A stretch of DNA of 64,000 nucleotides from Comamonas sp. GB3 AK4-5. Lineage in GTDB: Bacteria; Pseudomonadota; Gammaproteobacteria; Burkholderiales; Burkholderiaceae_C. The notes beneath the pieces are model-generated. The model saw only the letters and a program-made list of their open reading frames with translations. It was not told the origin of the DNA and made no database searches. The stretch covers positions 310,001 to 374,000 of the forward strand of contig NZ_CP166730.1 of the NCBI RefSeq assembly GCF_041320665.1, given 5' to 3'. Positions 26,285-36,558 of the stretch are shown here, piece after piece (position 1 is the stretch's first letter; each line of letters begins with the position of its first letter). The position numbers were made by a program, and so were the translations under genes.

Positions 26285-26377
26285 CAAAAGAGCCTACACC
26301 CCGTTCTACCTTGATCTGCAGATACATATCCTGGCGATGGCAAGCCGAAGCGCATGCTGTGCCTGAGAGGAATTTGA

Positions 26378-27421
<1,044 letters not shown>

Positions 27422-27431
27422 GCCCTGACCC

Positions 27432-27466
27432 CGCCCCGCAGCCTTCGCCCGGGGCGTTCTTTTTTT
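27432..27466 (+). terminator. Intrinsic (attenuating) terminator between mreB and mreC
   Basis: Seven-bp stem CGCCCCG/CGGGGCG followed by TTCTTTTTTT. It would reduce read-through from mreB into mreCD-mrdA. Confidence 0.75.
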
Positions 27467-27561
27467 CTCTTTGCCATGACCCGCTCGAGCGCCTTTGATT
27501 TTGCAGCGCGCGGCGTTGCCGACGCCGCATGGGCCGGCCCTCGCCTGCAGGAGGCCCGCAC

Positions 27562-28572
27562 ATGAGTCTGGGAACGCTGGAACGCAGCGCACCCTCCATG
27601 TTCAAGCAGGGTGCCTCGCCCGTATCGCAGCTGGTGCTCTACAGCGTGCTGGCCCTGGGGCTGATGGTGGCGGATGCCCGCTTCCATGTGGTCGAGCCTG
27701 TGCGCCAGGCCGTCTCCACCGCCCTGTACCCGGTGCAGTGGGCCATGGTGCAACCCATGCGCTTTTTTGGCGGCGGCATGCAGTATTTCCAGGACCTGGA
27801 AGGCGCCCAGCAGGAGGCGCAGGAAGCGCGCCAGGCCATGCTTGCCATGTCGCAGCGCGCCACCCAGTCCGACCAGTTGCTCAAGGAAAACGAGCAGCTG
27901 CGCAAGCTGCTGACCCTGCGTGACCGCGTCACCGTGCCGGCCAAGGCCGCGCAGGTGATTTACGACACGCCCGACCCCTATACCCGCCGCGTGGTGATCG
28001 ACAAGGGCCAGGTGGCCGGCGTGCTGCCGGGCTCGCCCGTGATCGACGAGCGCGGCGTGCTGGGCCAGGTGACGCGGGTTCAGCCTTTTCTGAGCGAGGT
28101 GCGCCTGCTGGTGGACCGCGACCAGGCGATCCCCGTTTTGAACCAGCGCACGGGCGAGCGCAGCGTGGCCTATGGCGACCCATCTGCATTGCGCAGCGAC
28201 GGCATAGAGCTGCGCTTCATGCCCAGCAATGCCGATGTGAAAGAGGGCGATCTGCTCATCACCAGCGGCGTGGACGGGGTCTACCCCTCGGGCCTGCCGG
28301 TGGCCAAGGTGGCCAAGGTGGAGCGCCGTGCCGAATCAGCGTTTGCGCGCATCTACTGCGAACCGGTGGCCCGGCTGCAGGGCGCGCGCCATGTGATGCT
28401 GCTGACCCCCATGGACAAGGTCTTGCCGGATACCCCGCACGCCCCCGATATGGCGGCGGACCGGCAGCGCGAGGACAAGTCCGTGACCCGCCGCGCCAGC
28501 GAGGTGCGTCTGCCGGGCCGCAGAGACAGTGATGAGCGCCTGCCCGCAGGCCGCAAAGGGGGTGCGCAATGA
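27562..28572 (+). CDS. mreC: Rod-shape-determining protein MreC
   Basis: 336 residues. MreC spans the inner membrane once and links MreB/MreD/RodA with PBP2 in the periplasm. After a short cytoplasmic head there is one membrane helix (about residues 22-41), a coiled coil (about 66-112, rich in Gln and Glu) and the beta-barrel MreC domain (about 118-275). A charged, disordered tail ends the protein. The start at 27562 has GGAGG eight bases upstream. It overlaps mreD by four bases (ATGA). Confidence 0.96.
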   Translation: MSLGTLERSAPSMFKQGASPVSQLVLYSVLALGLMVADARFHVVEPVRQAVSTALYPVQWAMVQPMRFFGGGMQYFQDLEGAQQEAQEARQAMLAMSQRATQSDQLLKENEQLRKLLTLRDRVTVPAKAAQVIYDTPDPYTRRVVIDKGQVAGVLPGSPVIDERGVLGQVTRVQPFLSEVRLLVDRDQAIPVLNQRTGERSVAYGDPSALRSDGIELRFMPSNADVKEGDLLITSGVDGVYPSGLPVAKVAKVERRAESAFARIYCEPVARLQGARHVMLLTPMDKVLPDTPHAPDMAADRQREDKSVTRRASEVRLPGRRDSDERLPAGRKGGAQ

Positions 28573-29087
28573 TCATGCCGCGTGGTCAGGAACTGCTGAT
28601 GCCGGTGAACCCGCTGTTCATCGCGCTGTCCATCATCATTGCGCTGGCCTTGAACATGCTGCCCTGGGGCGGCTGGGTCTGGATGCCGGATCTGCTGCTG
28701 GTGGTGCTGGCCTTCTGGGGCGTGCACCAGTCCGGTCGCGTGGGCATGCTGCTGGGCTTTTTGCTGGGCCTGTGCATGGATGTGCACCAGTCCGCCTTGC
28801 TGGGCCAGCATGCGCTGTCCTATGTGCTGATGATGTTTGCCTGCCGCATGGCCAGCCGCCGCCTGCTGTGGTTTAACGTGCTGATCCAAGTCGGCTATAT
28901 GTTGCCGCTGTTCGTGCTGGCCCACAGCGTGGCCGTGCTGGTGCGCATGGTGGCGGGCGGAGTCTTCCCCGGCCCCCTGGTGCTGGTGGCGCCGCTGATT
29001 GAAACCCTGATGTGGCCGCTGGCCAGCTGGATGCTGCTGGCGCCACAACGCCGTCCCCCTGACCGGGACAGCAACCGCCCGTTGTGA
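28569..29087 (+). CDS. mreD: Rod-shape-determining protein MreD
   Basis: 172 residues, almost entirely hydrophobic with five or six helices, the usual MreD plan. It is a membrane partner of MreC in the elongasome. Start ATG overlaps the mreC stop, so translation is probably coupled. Family stretches include MLPWGGWVWMPDLLLVVLAF (residues 28-47) and GLCMDVHQSALLGQHAL (near residue 72). Confidence 0.93.
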   Translation: MIMPRGQELLMPVNPLFIALSIIIALALNMLPWGGWVWMPDLLLVVLAFWGVHQSGRVGMLLGFLLGLCMDVHQSALLGQHALSYVLMMFACRMASRRLLWFNVLIQVGYMLPLFVLAHSVAVLVRMVAGGVFPGPLVLVAPLIETLMWPLASWMLLAPQRRPPDRDSNRPL

Positions 29088-29145
29088 GACACGCCATGGC
29101 ATGGGTAAGGCATTCGCTGCCGGGCACTGACGGGGAGCGCGGGCG

Positions 29146-31194
29146 ATGAGTTTCATCGAGGTGCGCAACACCGAATCCGTGTTGCAGGACTTCAAGCTGC
29201 GCGTGTGGGTCATCGCCATTGTGGTGATGCTGCTGCTGGGCGTGATCGTGGCGCGGCTGGTGGTGTTGCAGGTGGCGCGGCATGACGCCTTTGTGGAGCG
29301 GGCCGAGAGCAATCGCACGGCCGTGGTGCCCATCGTGCCCAACCGGGGGCAGATCCTGGACCGCAACGGCGTGGTGCTGGCCTCCAACTACTCGGCCTAT
29401 ACGCTGGAAATCACCCGTTCCAAGGTGGAGAACCTGGAAGAAACCATTGACGGCCTGGCCGAGGTGGTGGAGATCACGCCGCGTGACCGGCGCAAGTTCA
29501 AGCGGCTGATGGAGGACTCCAAGAGCTTTGAGTCCATTCCCATCCGCACCCGGCTGACCGATGTGGAAGTGGCCAAGTTCGCGGCCCAGCGCTGGCGCTT
29601 TCCGGGCGTGGACATCCAGGCGCGCCTGTTTCGCTCCTACCCGTTGGAGAGCGTGGGCGGCCATGTGGTGGGCTATATCGGCCGCATCAACCAGCGCGAG
29701 AAAGAAGCCATCGAAGACTGGGAAGACGCAGCCAACTACCGCGGCACCGAGGTCATCGGCAAGCTGGGCATTGAGCAAAGCTACGAAAAAGAGCTGCATG
29801 GCCTGACGGGCTGGGAGCAGCTGGAGACCTCGGCCGGCGGCTATGCCGTGCGCCGCCTCAACAGCCGTCCCGCCACGCCGGGCGACTCCATCGTGCTGTC
29901 GCTGGATATCCGCCTGCAAAAGTTGGTGGAAGAGCTGTATGGCAGCCGCCGTGGAGCGCTGGTGGCGCTGGACCCTCGCAACGGCGAGGTGCTGGCCATG
30001 GTCAGCAAACCCACTTACGACCTGAACCTGTTTGTGGGCGGCATCGACACCGAGAACTGGGCCTTGCTCAACGAGTCCATCGACAGGCCGCTGCTCAACC
30101 GCGCGCTGCGCGGCACCTACCCGCCGGGCTCCACCTACAAGCCTTTTATGGCCATTGCCGGCCTGGAAAGCGGCAAGCGTCGCACGGACACCATCATCCA
30201 GGACAACGGCAGCTGGACCTTTGGCGGCCACACCTTCCGCTCGGGCCACCCCAATGGGGCCACCAATCTGCACCGCTCCATCGTCAAGTCATCCAATGTG
30301 TACTACTACATGCTGGCCAACGACATGGGCGTGGACAGCATCCACGAATGGCTGGGGCCCATGGGCTTTGGCCAGCAGACGGGTATTGACCTCAGGGGCG
30401 AGGTGCGCGGCGTGCTGCCCAGCACCGAATGGAAGCGCAACACCTACAAGCGCCCCGAGCAAAAGAAATGGTATGCGGGCGAGACCATCTCGCTGGGCAT
30501 TGGCCAGGGCTATAACAACTTCACCATTTTGCAGCTGGCCGATGCCATGGCCATGCTGGCCAACCACGGCGTGAAGAACAAACCCCAGCTGGGCCTGGGC
30601 CGCATCGATGCCGTGACGCGTGAATACCAGCCGCTGTCGCATGAGGCCCCCCAGTCCATGGGCTACAAGCCCAGCAATGTGGAAGCCGTGCGCAATGCCG
30701 TGGCCGCCGTGACGGTGGAAGGCACGGCGCGCAGGGTGTTTGCCGGCGCGGGCTATCTGTCGGCCGGAAAGACCGGCACGGCCCAGGCCGTGGGCGTGCG
30801 CCAGAACGAAAAATACAACGCGGCCAAGTTGAGCGAATACCAGCGCGACCATTCGCTCTACATCGCCTATGCGCCTGCGGACAATCCCACCATCGCCCTG
30901 GCGGTGATCGTGGAGAACGCCGGCTTTGGCGCCGCCGCCGCCGCCCCCATTGCCCGCCGCGTGATGGACTACTGGCTGCTGGGCCGCTACCCCAGCGAGG
31001 AAGACATTGCCGCCATGCGCAAGGGCCTGGCGGGCACGCCGGTCGGGGTATCGCGCAATGCCAACGACATCGCCATGCCGGGCGAAACCTTGCCGCTGCC
31101 GGGATTGCCGGTGCATCAACTGCCCAATTTCCGCACCGAGGGCGGCGGCAGCCCCGAAGCGCCTAGCGGGCCGGTGGAGGTGGAGGAGGATTGA
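29146..31194 (+). CDS. mrdA: Penicillin-binding protein 2 (elongasome transpeptidase)
   Basis: 682 residues. It cross-links peptidoglycan during lateral growth. A cytoplasmic head is followed by one membrane helix (about residues 20-43), the pedestal domain, then the transpeptidase domain. The three active-site motifs are present: STYK in PPGSTYKPFMAIAG (near residue 329), SSN in IVKSSNVYYYM (near 384) and KTG in SAGKTGTAQ (near 543). A Pro-rich tail ends the protein. It is the last gene of mreBCD-mrdA; rodA, which commonly follows in betaproteobacteria, is not here. Confidence 0.97.
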   Translation: MSFIEVRNTESVLQDFKLRVWVIAIVVMLLLGVIVARLVVLQVARHDAFVERAESNRTAVVPIVPNRGQILDRNGVVLASNYSAYTLEITRSKVENLEETIDGLAEVVEITPRDRRKFKRLMEDSKSFESIPIRTRLTDVEVAKFAAQRWRFPGVDIQARLFRSYPLESVGGHVVGYIGRINQREKEAIEDWEDAANYRGTEVIGKLGIEQSYEKELHGLTGWEQLETSAGGYAVRRLNSRPATPGDSIVLSLDIRLQKLVEELYGSRRGALVALDPRNGEVLAMVSKPTYDLNLFVGGIDTENWALLNESIDRPLLNRALRGTYPPGSTYKPFMAIAGLESGKRRTDTIIQDNGSWTFGGHTFRSGHPNGATNLHRSIVKSSNVYYYMLANDMGVDSIHEWLGPMGFGQQTGIDLRGEVRGVLPSTEWKRNTYKRPEQKKWYAGETISLGIGQGYNNFTILQLADAMAMLANHGVKNKPQLGLGRIDAVTREYQPLSHEAPQSMGYKPSNVEAVRNAVAAVTVEGTARRVFAGAGYLSAGKTGTAQAVGVRQNEKYNAAKLSEYQRDHSLYIAYAPADNPTIALAVIVENAGFGAAAAAPIARRVMDYWLLGRYPSEEDIAAMRKGLAGTPVGVSRNANDIAMPGETLPLPGLPVHQLPNFRTEGGGSPEAPSGPVEVEED

Positions 31195-31306
31195 GCCGCA
31201 GGCTCAATCCGATGGCGTGCGCTCAGTCGCCCAGTGCGCAGGCGCCGTCTGGGCTTTGCGCGCAGGCAGCATGGCGTAGGCCCGCTCAGGCAGACCCATT
31301 CAAGCC

Positions 31307-31382
31307 TCAGGCACTGAAAACGGACGCGCCCCTGGTCAGGGCTGCCGTGCAAGGGCCGCCCCGCAGCACTGGCAGCGTCCCC
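31307..31382 (+). repeat. 76-bp direct repeat, left copy
   Basis: Starts TCAGGCACTGAAAACGGACG. It matches 31740-31815 with a single mismatch; the offset is 433 bp. The pair flanks the 268-bp element copy 2, and the right part of each copy is the start of a family R unit. Confidence 0.85.
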
Positions 31383-31437
31383 CAGCCCGCGAGCGTAGAG
31401 AGCGAAGAGCGGAGGAAGGCACGATGCACCCAGGGGG
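31337..31437 (-). repeat. Intergenic repeat family R, copy 4
   Basis: CAGGGCTGCCGTGCAAGGGC through GGCAGCGTCCCC to CCCAGGGGG, after mrdA. Its outer end is diverged. Confidence 0.75.
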
Positions 31438-31444
31438 ATGGCTT

Positions 31445-31712
31445 AGAACGTGTTCAATGTCTCTACGCAGGCGCGTTGGAGCGCAATCGGGAGGAGTTCG
31501 AAGCGATGGAGCGCAGCTTGCACCGGGGTGCAAGCAAGCAACAGCGCGAAGAAATCGCCCGATTTCGCTCCAACCCTTCGGGCCAGTGCCTTTGCGGGCG
31601 GTCTACGGTGTTGCGAATCCTCGCAATAGCACGGCTATTGCTGCGGTGTCGCGCCTTGTATCCCATCCCGCAAAGACACTGGCGCGCCGCGAGGAGACTT
31701 TGAACACGTTCT
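31445..31712 (+). mobile_element. 268-bp terminal-inverted-repeat element, copy 2
   Basis: Bounded by AGAACGTGTTCA and its exact complement TGAACACGTTCT. It is the same length as copy 1 (9253-9520) but in the opposite orientation. The internal hairpins are conserved. One frame is open across both copies (with ALYPIPQRHWRAARR), but substitutions between copies often change the amino acid, which argues against coding. It sits between the two 76-bp direct repeats in the mrdA-EamA gap. Confidence 0.75.
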
Positions 31713-31739
31713 TACATGCCTCCCAACGCCACATCAGGT

Positions 31740-31815
31740 TCAGGCACTGAAAACGGACGCGCCCCTGCTCAGGGCTGCCGTGCAAGGGCCGCCCCGCAGC
31801 ACTGGCAGCGTCCCC
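31740..31815 (+). repeat. 76-bp direct repeat, right copy
   Basis: Partner of 31307-31382, one mismatch. Confidence 0.85.
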
Positions 31816-31869
31816 GTGAGCGTAGCGAGCGAAGAGCGGGGGGAAGGCGCGCAGCGCCTCAGGGGGGTG
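31770..31869 (-). repeat. Intergenic repeat family R, copy 5
   Basis: A complete unit ending CTCAGGGGGGTG. The stop codon and last codons (Thr-Pro-Pro-stop) of the minus-strand EamA gene are supplied by this repeat. Confidence 0.8.
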
Positions 31870-32755
31870 TACCCAGGTTCGCAGACTGCGGTGGTGCCCA
31901 TTGGCTGAAGAACAGGGCCGCCACGATCAGGGCGGCACCGCCTATGGCCACGGTGCCCATGCGTTCGCCGATCAGCACCCAGGCCGTGAGCGCGGCGAAG
32001 ACGGGCTCCAGGCCGAAGACGATGGCGCTGCGCATGGCGTCCACGCGCTGCTGGCCCCAGGCCTGCAGCGTGACCACGATGACGCTGGCAATCAGGCCCA
32101 GGTAGAGCACGGCCATCCAGGCGGGGGTGTCCAGCGCCGCAGCTGCCTGCGCCAGGCTGCCAAACCCGCCTTGCAAGGCCAGGGCCAGCGTGGCGCAGCC
32201 CAGCATCACGCTGGCCTGGGCAGCGGCCATGCGAGTGGCGCGCAGCGGCGCGGCCAGGGTGCGGCGTGCGGCCTCTTCCAGCACCAGGATGTAGATGGCA
32301 TAGAACAAGGTGCTGCTCAGGGTCAGCGTGTCGCCCCAGTTCCAGGGCGCGTCTTCAAAGAACATCAAAAACATGCCGCAGAGGGCCAGGCTACAGGCCA
32401 CCCACAGCTGCCAGCCATAGCACCGGCCCAGCGCCACCATGGCCAGCATGGGCACGACCAGCACGTTCAGCCCGGTGACAAAGGCATTGCGGTTGCTGCT
32501 GGTGCGGGCCAGGCCTTCCACCTGCAGCCAGAAGGCGATGAACATCAGCGTGCCCAGCAGCAGGCCCCAGCGCCATTCGCTGCTGCGCATGCCGCGCCAC
32601 AGCGGCAGCAGCACGCAGCTGGCGATGATGAAGCGCAGCCAGATGATTTCCAGCGCCGACAGCGGGCCGGACAGCAGCTTCATCGCGGGAAAGGTGGTGC
32701 CCCAGACCACGGTGACGATCAGCAGGGCCGCCAGACCCCCACGTTCGGTGCGCAT
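31859..32755 (-). CDS. EamA/DMT-family transporter
   Basis: 298 residues with ten predicted membrane helices in two EamA repeats (about residues 8-135 and 150-285), the standard drug/metabolite transporter design. The first repeat opens with LLIVTVVWGTTFPAMKLLSG, typical of YdcZ/RhaT-like inner-membrane exporters. The substrate is unknown. The last codons come from repeat family R, so the C terminus may have been altered by that insertion. Confidence 0.87.
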   Translation of the reverse strand: MRTERGGLAALLIVTVVWGTTFPAMKLLSGPLSALEIIWLRFIIASCVLLPLWRGMRSSEWRWGLLLGTLMFIAFWLQVEGLARTSSNRNAFVTGLNVLVVPMLAMVALGRCYGWQLWVACSLALCGMFLMFFEDAPWNWGDTLTLSSTLFYAIYILVLEEAARRTLAAPLRATRMAAAQASVMLGCATLALALQGGFGSLAQAAAALDTPAWMAVLYLGLIASVIVVTLQAWGQQRVDAMRSAIVFGLEPVFAALTAWVLIGERMGTVAIGGAALIVAALFFSQWAPPQSANLGTPP

Positions 32756-32787
32756 CGATGAAAGACTTTCCGCGCCCGAAGGCTGGC

Positions 32788-32874
32788 AAAAAAAGGAGCG
32801 CCCTACGCTGATGGTGCGCGGCGCTCCAGGTTCAACATGCTGGAGATCCGCGCGGCATAGGCGTAGGACGCTCC
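32788..32874 (-). terminator. Terminator of the amino-acid ABC transporter operon
   Basis: Outer arms GGAGCGCCCTACGC (32795-32808) and GCGTAGGACGCTCC (32861-32874, one mismatch) enclose a second inverted pair. On the minus strand the structure is followed by seven T (complement of 32788-32794), right after the ATPase gene. Confidence 0.8.
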
Positions 32875-32885
32875 TGATAGAGGAG

Positions 32886-33634
<749 letters not shown>

Positions 33635-33638
<4 letters not shown>

Positions 33639-34417
33639 TTTGCACGTCCTTCCACGTCAAAGCGGTATTCGATGGCATGGGTCACCTGGGTCACCAGCGT
33701 GGTCAGAATCAGGTAGGTGATGGCCACGGTCACCAGGGTTTGCACAGGCTGGAAAGTGGCGGACTGGATGCGGTTGCCCACATTGGTCAGCTCCACCACG
33801 CCGATGGCATAGGCCAGCGAGGAGTCCTTGAGCAGGGCCACGAAGTTGCTCACCAGCGGTGGCAGCGAAATCTTGAAGGCCTGGGGGAAGACCACGTCCA
33901 GGAACACCCGGCTCTTGGGCAGGCCCAGGGCGCGGGCGGCCTCGGTCTGGCCACGCGGCACGGCCAGCAGGCCGGCACGCACGGCCTCGGCGTTGTAGGC
34001 CCCCACGTTCAGGCCCAGGGCCACCACGGCGGCGGCAAAGTCGGGCAGGTTCAGCCCGGGCACCAGCACCGGTAGCGCAAAGTAGACAAACAGAATCTGA
34101 ACCAAGAGCGGCGTGCCGCGAATGGCCCAGATGTAGAAGCTGGCGACCCAGCGCAGCCAGGTCATGCGCGAGGTGCGGGCCAGCGCAGCGCCCACGCCCA
34201 GCAGCAGGCCCACGGCGCCGCTGACCAGGGTCAGGCTCAGCGTGGTGAGCGCGCCTTCGGCGAACAGGGCGGCGTTGGAGCCAATGGGTTCAGGGAAGAA
34301 GGCAAGAAGCTGGCCCAGGAGGGAGAGCACCAGCACCATCAGCAGCAGGGCCGCAATCAGGGTGGCATTGCTGCGTTGGGTTCGGCTCCAGTGAGAGGGC
34401 CACAGAGTAAGAAGCAT
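33635..34417 (-). CDS. Polar amino-acid ABC transporter permease
   Basis: 260 residues with about five or six helices and the permease signature around [22 protein letters not shown] (the EAA loop that docks on the ATPase, near residue 145). Belongs to the HisM/GlnP group; a single permease gene suggests a homodimer. The start [14 protein letters not shown] lacks a clear ribosome site and sits just after a terminator hairpin, so its expression is probably lower than that of the binding proteins. Confidence 0.93.
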
Positions 34418-34425
34418 GGGAGGAG

Positions 34426-34468
34426 AAAAGCAAAAGCCCCTGGCGGGGCGGCAGGCACAGCCAGGGGC
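34426..34468 (-). terminator. Attenuating terminator between binding protein and permease genes
   Basis: Nine-bp perfect stem GCCCCTGGC/GCCAGGGGC, followed on the minus strand by TTTTGCTTTT. This favours higher expression of the upstream periplasmic binding protein, as is common in such operons. Confidence 0.75.
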
Positions 34469-34474
34469 AGGGGG

Positions 34475-35236
34475 TTACTTACAGGTGACGTCTTCTTGGA
34501 AGTACTTTTGGGAGATGGCCGCGATGCTGCCATCGGCGATGGCAGCCTTCAAGGCCTTGTTCCATGCGTCTGCCAGACCTTGGTTGCCCTTGGACACGGC
34601 GGAGGCCACCTGTTCGATGAACAGCATATCGCCGGGCTTGAAGCCGGCCTTGGCATTCTTGGCCAGCATTTCCTTGGCCACGAAGCGGTCGGTCACCCAG
34701 GCGTCGACACGCTTGGATGCCAGGGCATTGCGCGCGGCTTCGTCGGTGGGAAAGTTCTTCACATCCTTCACGCCGGGCACTTTTTTCACATGCTCCAGGT
34801 AGGTGGTGCCGGTCTGCACGGCCACCGTCTTGCTGGCCAGGTCACCCGCCTTGGCAATAGAGGGTGTCATGGACACGATCTGACCGCCCGAGCAGTAGTG
34901 GGGCAGGGTGAAGGTCACGGCCTTGGCGCGCTCTTCGGTGATGGCGTGCGAGGCAATCACCAGGTCCCAGCGGTCCTGGGCCAGGCCGGTCAGCAGGGCG
35001 TCAAAGCCCACGGTCTTCCACTCGAACTTCAGGCCCATTTTCTTGGCCACCACTTCGGCGACGTCGATTTCATAGCCGGTGAGCTGCTTGCCTTTGAAAA
35101 AGTTGAAGGGCGCGTACTGGCCTTCGGAGGCCAGGATGATGGTGCCGCTTTTCTGGATGTCTTCCAGCGAGCGGGCTTGGGCGGTGACGGCGCCGCACAG
35201 GGCTGCAACCAAAGCAAAGGCCTTCAACACTTTCAT
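34475..35236 (-). CDS. Periplasmic amino-acid-binding protein (paralogue 1)
   Basis: 253 residues. The start at 35236 has AGGAG five bases upstream; the longer frame to 35479 was rejected. A signal peptide (MKVLKAFALVAALCGAVTAQ, about 20 residues) exports it. The fold is the SBP family 3 type: GTIILASEGQYAPFNF near residue 32 and GYEIDVAEVVAKKMGL near residue 55 are the family's ligand-lobe motifs. It is paralogous to the next upstream gene, sharing RWDLVI(A/S)SH, KAVTFTLPHYCSG and DAWVT(D/E)RF. Cys in PHYCSG and near the C terminus (DVTCK) could pair. Confidence 0.94.
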   Translation of the reverse strand: MKVLKAFALVAALCGAVTAQARSLEDIQKSGTIILASEGQYAPFNFFKGKQLTGYEIDVAEVVAKKMGLKFEWKTVGFDALLTGLAQDRWDLVIASHAITEERAKAVTFTLPHYCSGGQIVSMTPSIAKAGDLASKTVAVQTGTTYLEHVKKVPGVKDVKNFPTDEAARNALASKRVDAWVTDRFVAKEMLAKNAKAGFKPGDMLFIEQVASAVSKGNQGLADAWNKALKAAIADGSIAAISQKYFQEDVTCK

Positions 35237-35462
35237 GGGCACTCCTCGTTTCCTTGTGGTGTGGTTATGCAAAAAACCGACTGGCAGGTACGCCAGCCAA
35301 GGCAGATTATGGGGAGCAGCAGCCCGGGAAGGTAAAGCGTCTAAACCCGTAGAGGGGGCCGATCTGCCGAGGATTCCGCCGTTCACAAGGCCGCGATGCC
35401 CCCGGCAGAGCGCGGTTTTTCCGGGGTGTAAGGGGCCGCATGTAATGGTGTGTAGCAATCCT

Positions 35463-35487
35463 GACAACCGGTGCTGCACCGGTTGTC
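35463..35487. other. Perfect 11-bp hairpin between the two binding-protein genes
   Basis: GACAACCGGTG-CTG-CACCGGTTGTC. It has no T run, so it may stabilise mRNA ends or slow transcription but is not a standard terminator. Confidence 0.5.
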
Positions 35488-35530
35488 TTGCCGCCGAATC
35501 ACCCGCGCGCAGGGATGCGCTGCGAGGTGC

Positions 35531-36301
35531 TTACTCCGGGCAGCGGATGTCTTCCTTGAACCACTTTTGCGAAATCTTGGCGTAGCTGCCGTCCTTGAGC
35601 GCGGTCTCGAAGGCCTGGTTCCAGGCGTTCACCAGTGTCTTGTTGTCTTTGGACACGGCGGCGGCAATGCGCTCCACAAACAGCAGCTCGCCCTGCTTGA
35701 AGTTGGCATTGGGGTTCTTGGCCAGCATTTCCTTGGCCAGGAAGCGCTCGGTGACCCAGGCGTCGGCACGCTTGGACATCAGGGCCTGCAGGGCGGCTTC
35801 GTTGGTGGGGAAGTTCACCAGGCGCTTCACGGAGGGCACATTTTTCTGCACATACTGCAAATAGGTGGTGCCCGTCTGTGCCACCACGACCTTGCCGGCC
35901 AGGTCCTTGGCGTTCTTGATGCTGTCATCGCGTGCGATCACCTGGGCGCCCGAGCAGTAATGGGGCAGGGTGAAGGTGACGGCCTTCTCGCGCTCGGGCG
36001 TGATGCCGTGCGAGGAGATCACCAGATCCCAGCGGTCTTGCGACAGGCCGGTCAGCAGCGAGTCGAAAGGCACGGTCTTCCACTCGAACTTCACGCCCAG
36101 CTTCTGGGCCATCAGCTCGGCCAGGTCGATCTCGAAGCCCACCAGCTTCTTGCCTTCAAAGTAGGCAAACGGGGGGTAATAGCCTTCGGTGGCCATGCGG
36201 ATGGTGCCCTCCTTCTGGATGGCATCGAGAGGGCGGGCCTGCACAGCGGTCGTGGCCAGCAGGGCCAGCGTTGCGGCGGCAATCAGAGAAATGCGTTGCA
36301 T
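35531..36301 (-). CDS. Periplasmic amino-acid-binding protein (paralogue 2)
   Basis: 256 residues, start at 36301 with GGAG nine bases upstream. Signal peptide of about 23 residues (MQRISLIAAATLALLATTAV then QA). SBP family 3: TIRMATEGYYPPFAYFEGKK and GFEIDLAELMAQKLGVKFEW. Similar along its whole length to the protein at 34475-35236, so the pair arose by duplication and the ABC system may import two related polar amino acids. It is the first gene of the operon. Confidence 0.94.
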   Translation of the reverse strand: MQRISLIAAATLALLATTAVQARPLDAIQKEGTIRMATEGYYPPFAYFEGKKLVGFEIDLAELMAQKLGVKFEWKTVPFDSLLTGLSQDRWDLVISSHGITPEREKAVTFTLPHYCSGAQVIARDDSIKNAKDLAGKVVVAQTGTTYLQYVQKNVPSVKRLVNFPTNEAALQALMSKRADAWVTERFLAKEMLAKNPNANFKQGELLFVERIAAAVSKDNKTLVNAWNQAFETALKDGSYAKISQKWFKEDIRCPE

Positions 36302-36558
36302 GGAAAAGGGCTCCAGAAGACCTTGCTGCACACAGCACCCCGGCCCCATGTGGATGGGGCGCCGCCCGCGCTCGTGGCGCAGCGGTCAAACAACGCGGGG
36401 TGACAACTGCCTCCCCACAGGGGCGGGGCGGTGTCTGTGCCGCAGGCGAAGGAACATGCTGTCCTGATGCTGCGGCCCGGGTGGCAAAACAGGGCGATTA
36501 TAAAAGTGGCCTTGCACGGCTGCCGATGGCGGCACTCGTGCCCTGCGATGGTGCTGGC

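Noticed and set aside
31191..31703. Possible small protein encoded by the 268-bp element
   Set aside because: Open in both copies, but many of the differences between the copies alter amino acids, and the start lies outside the element.
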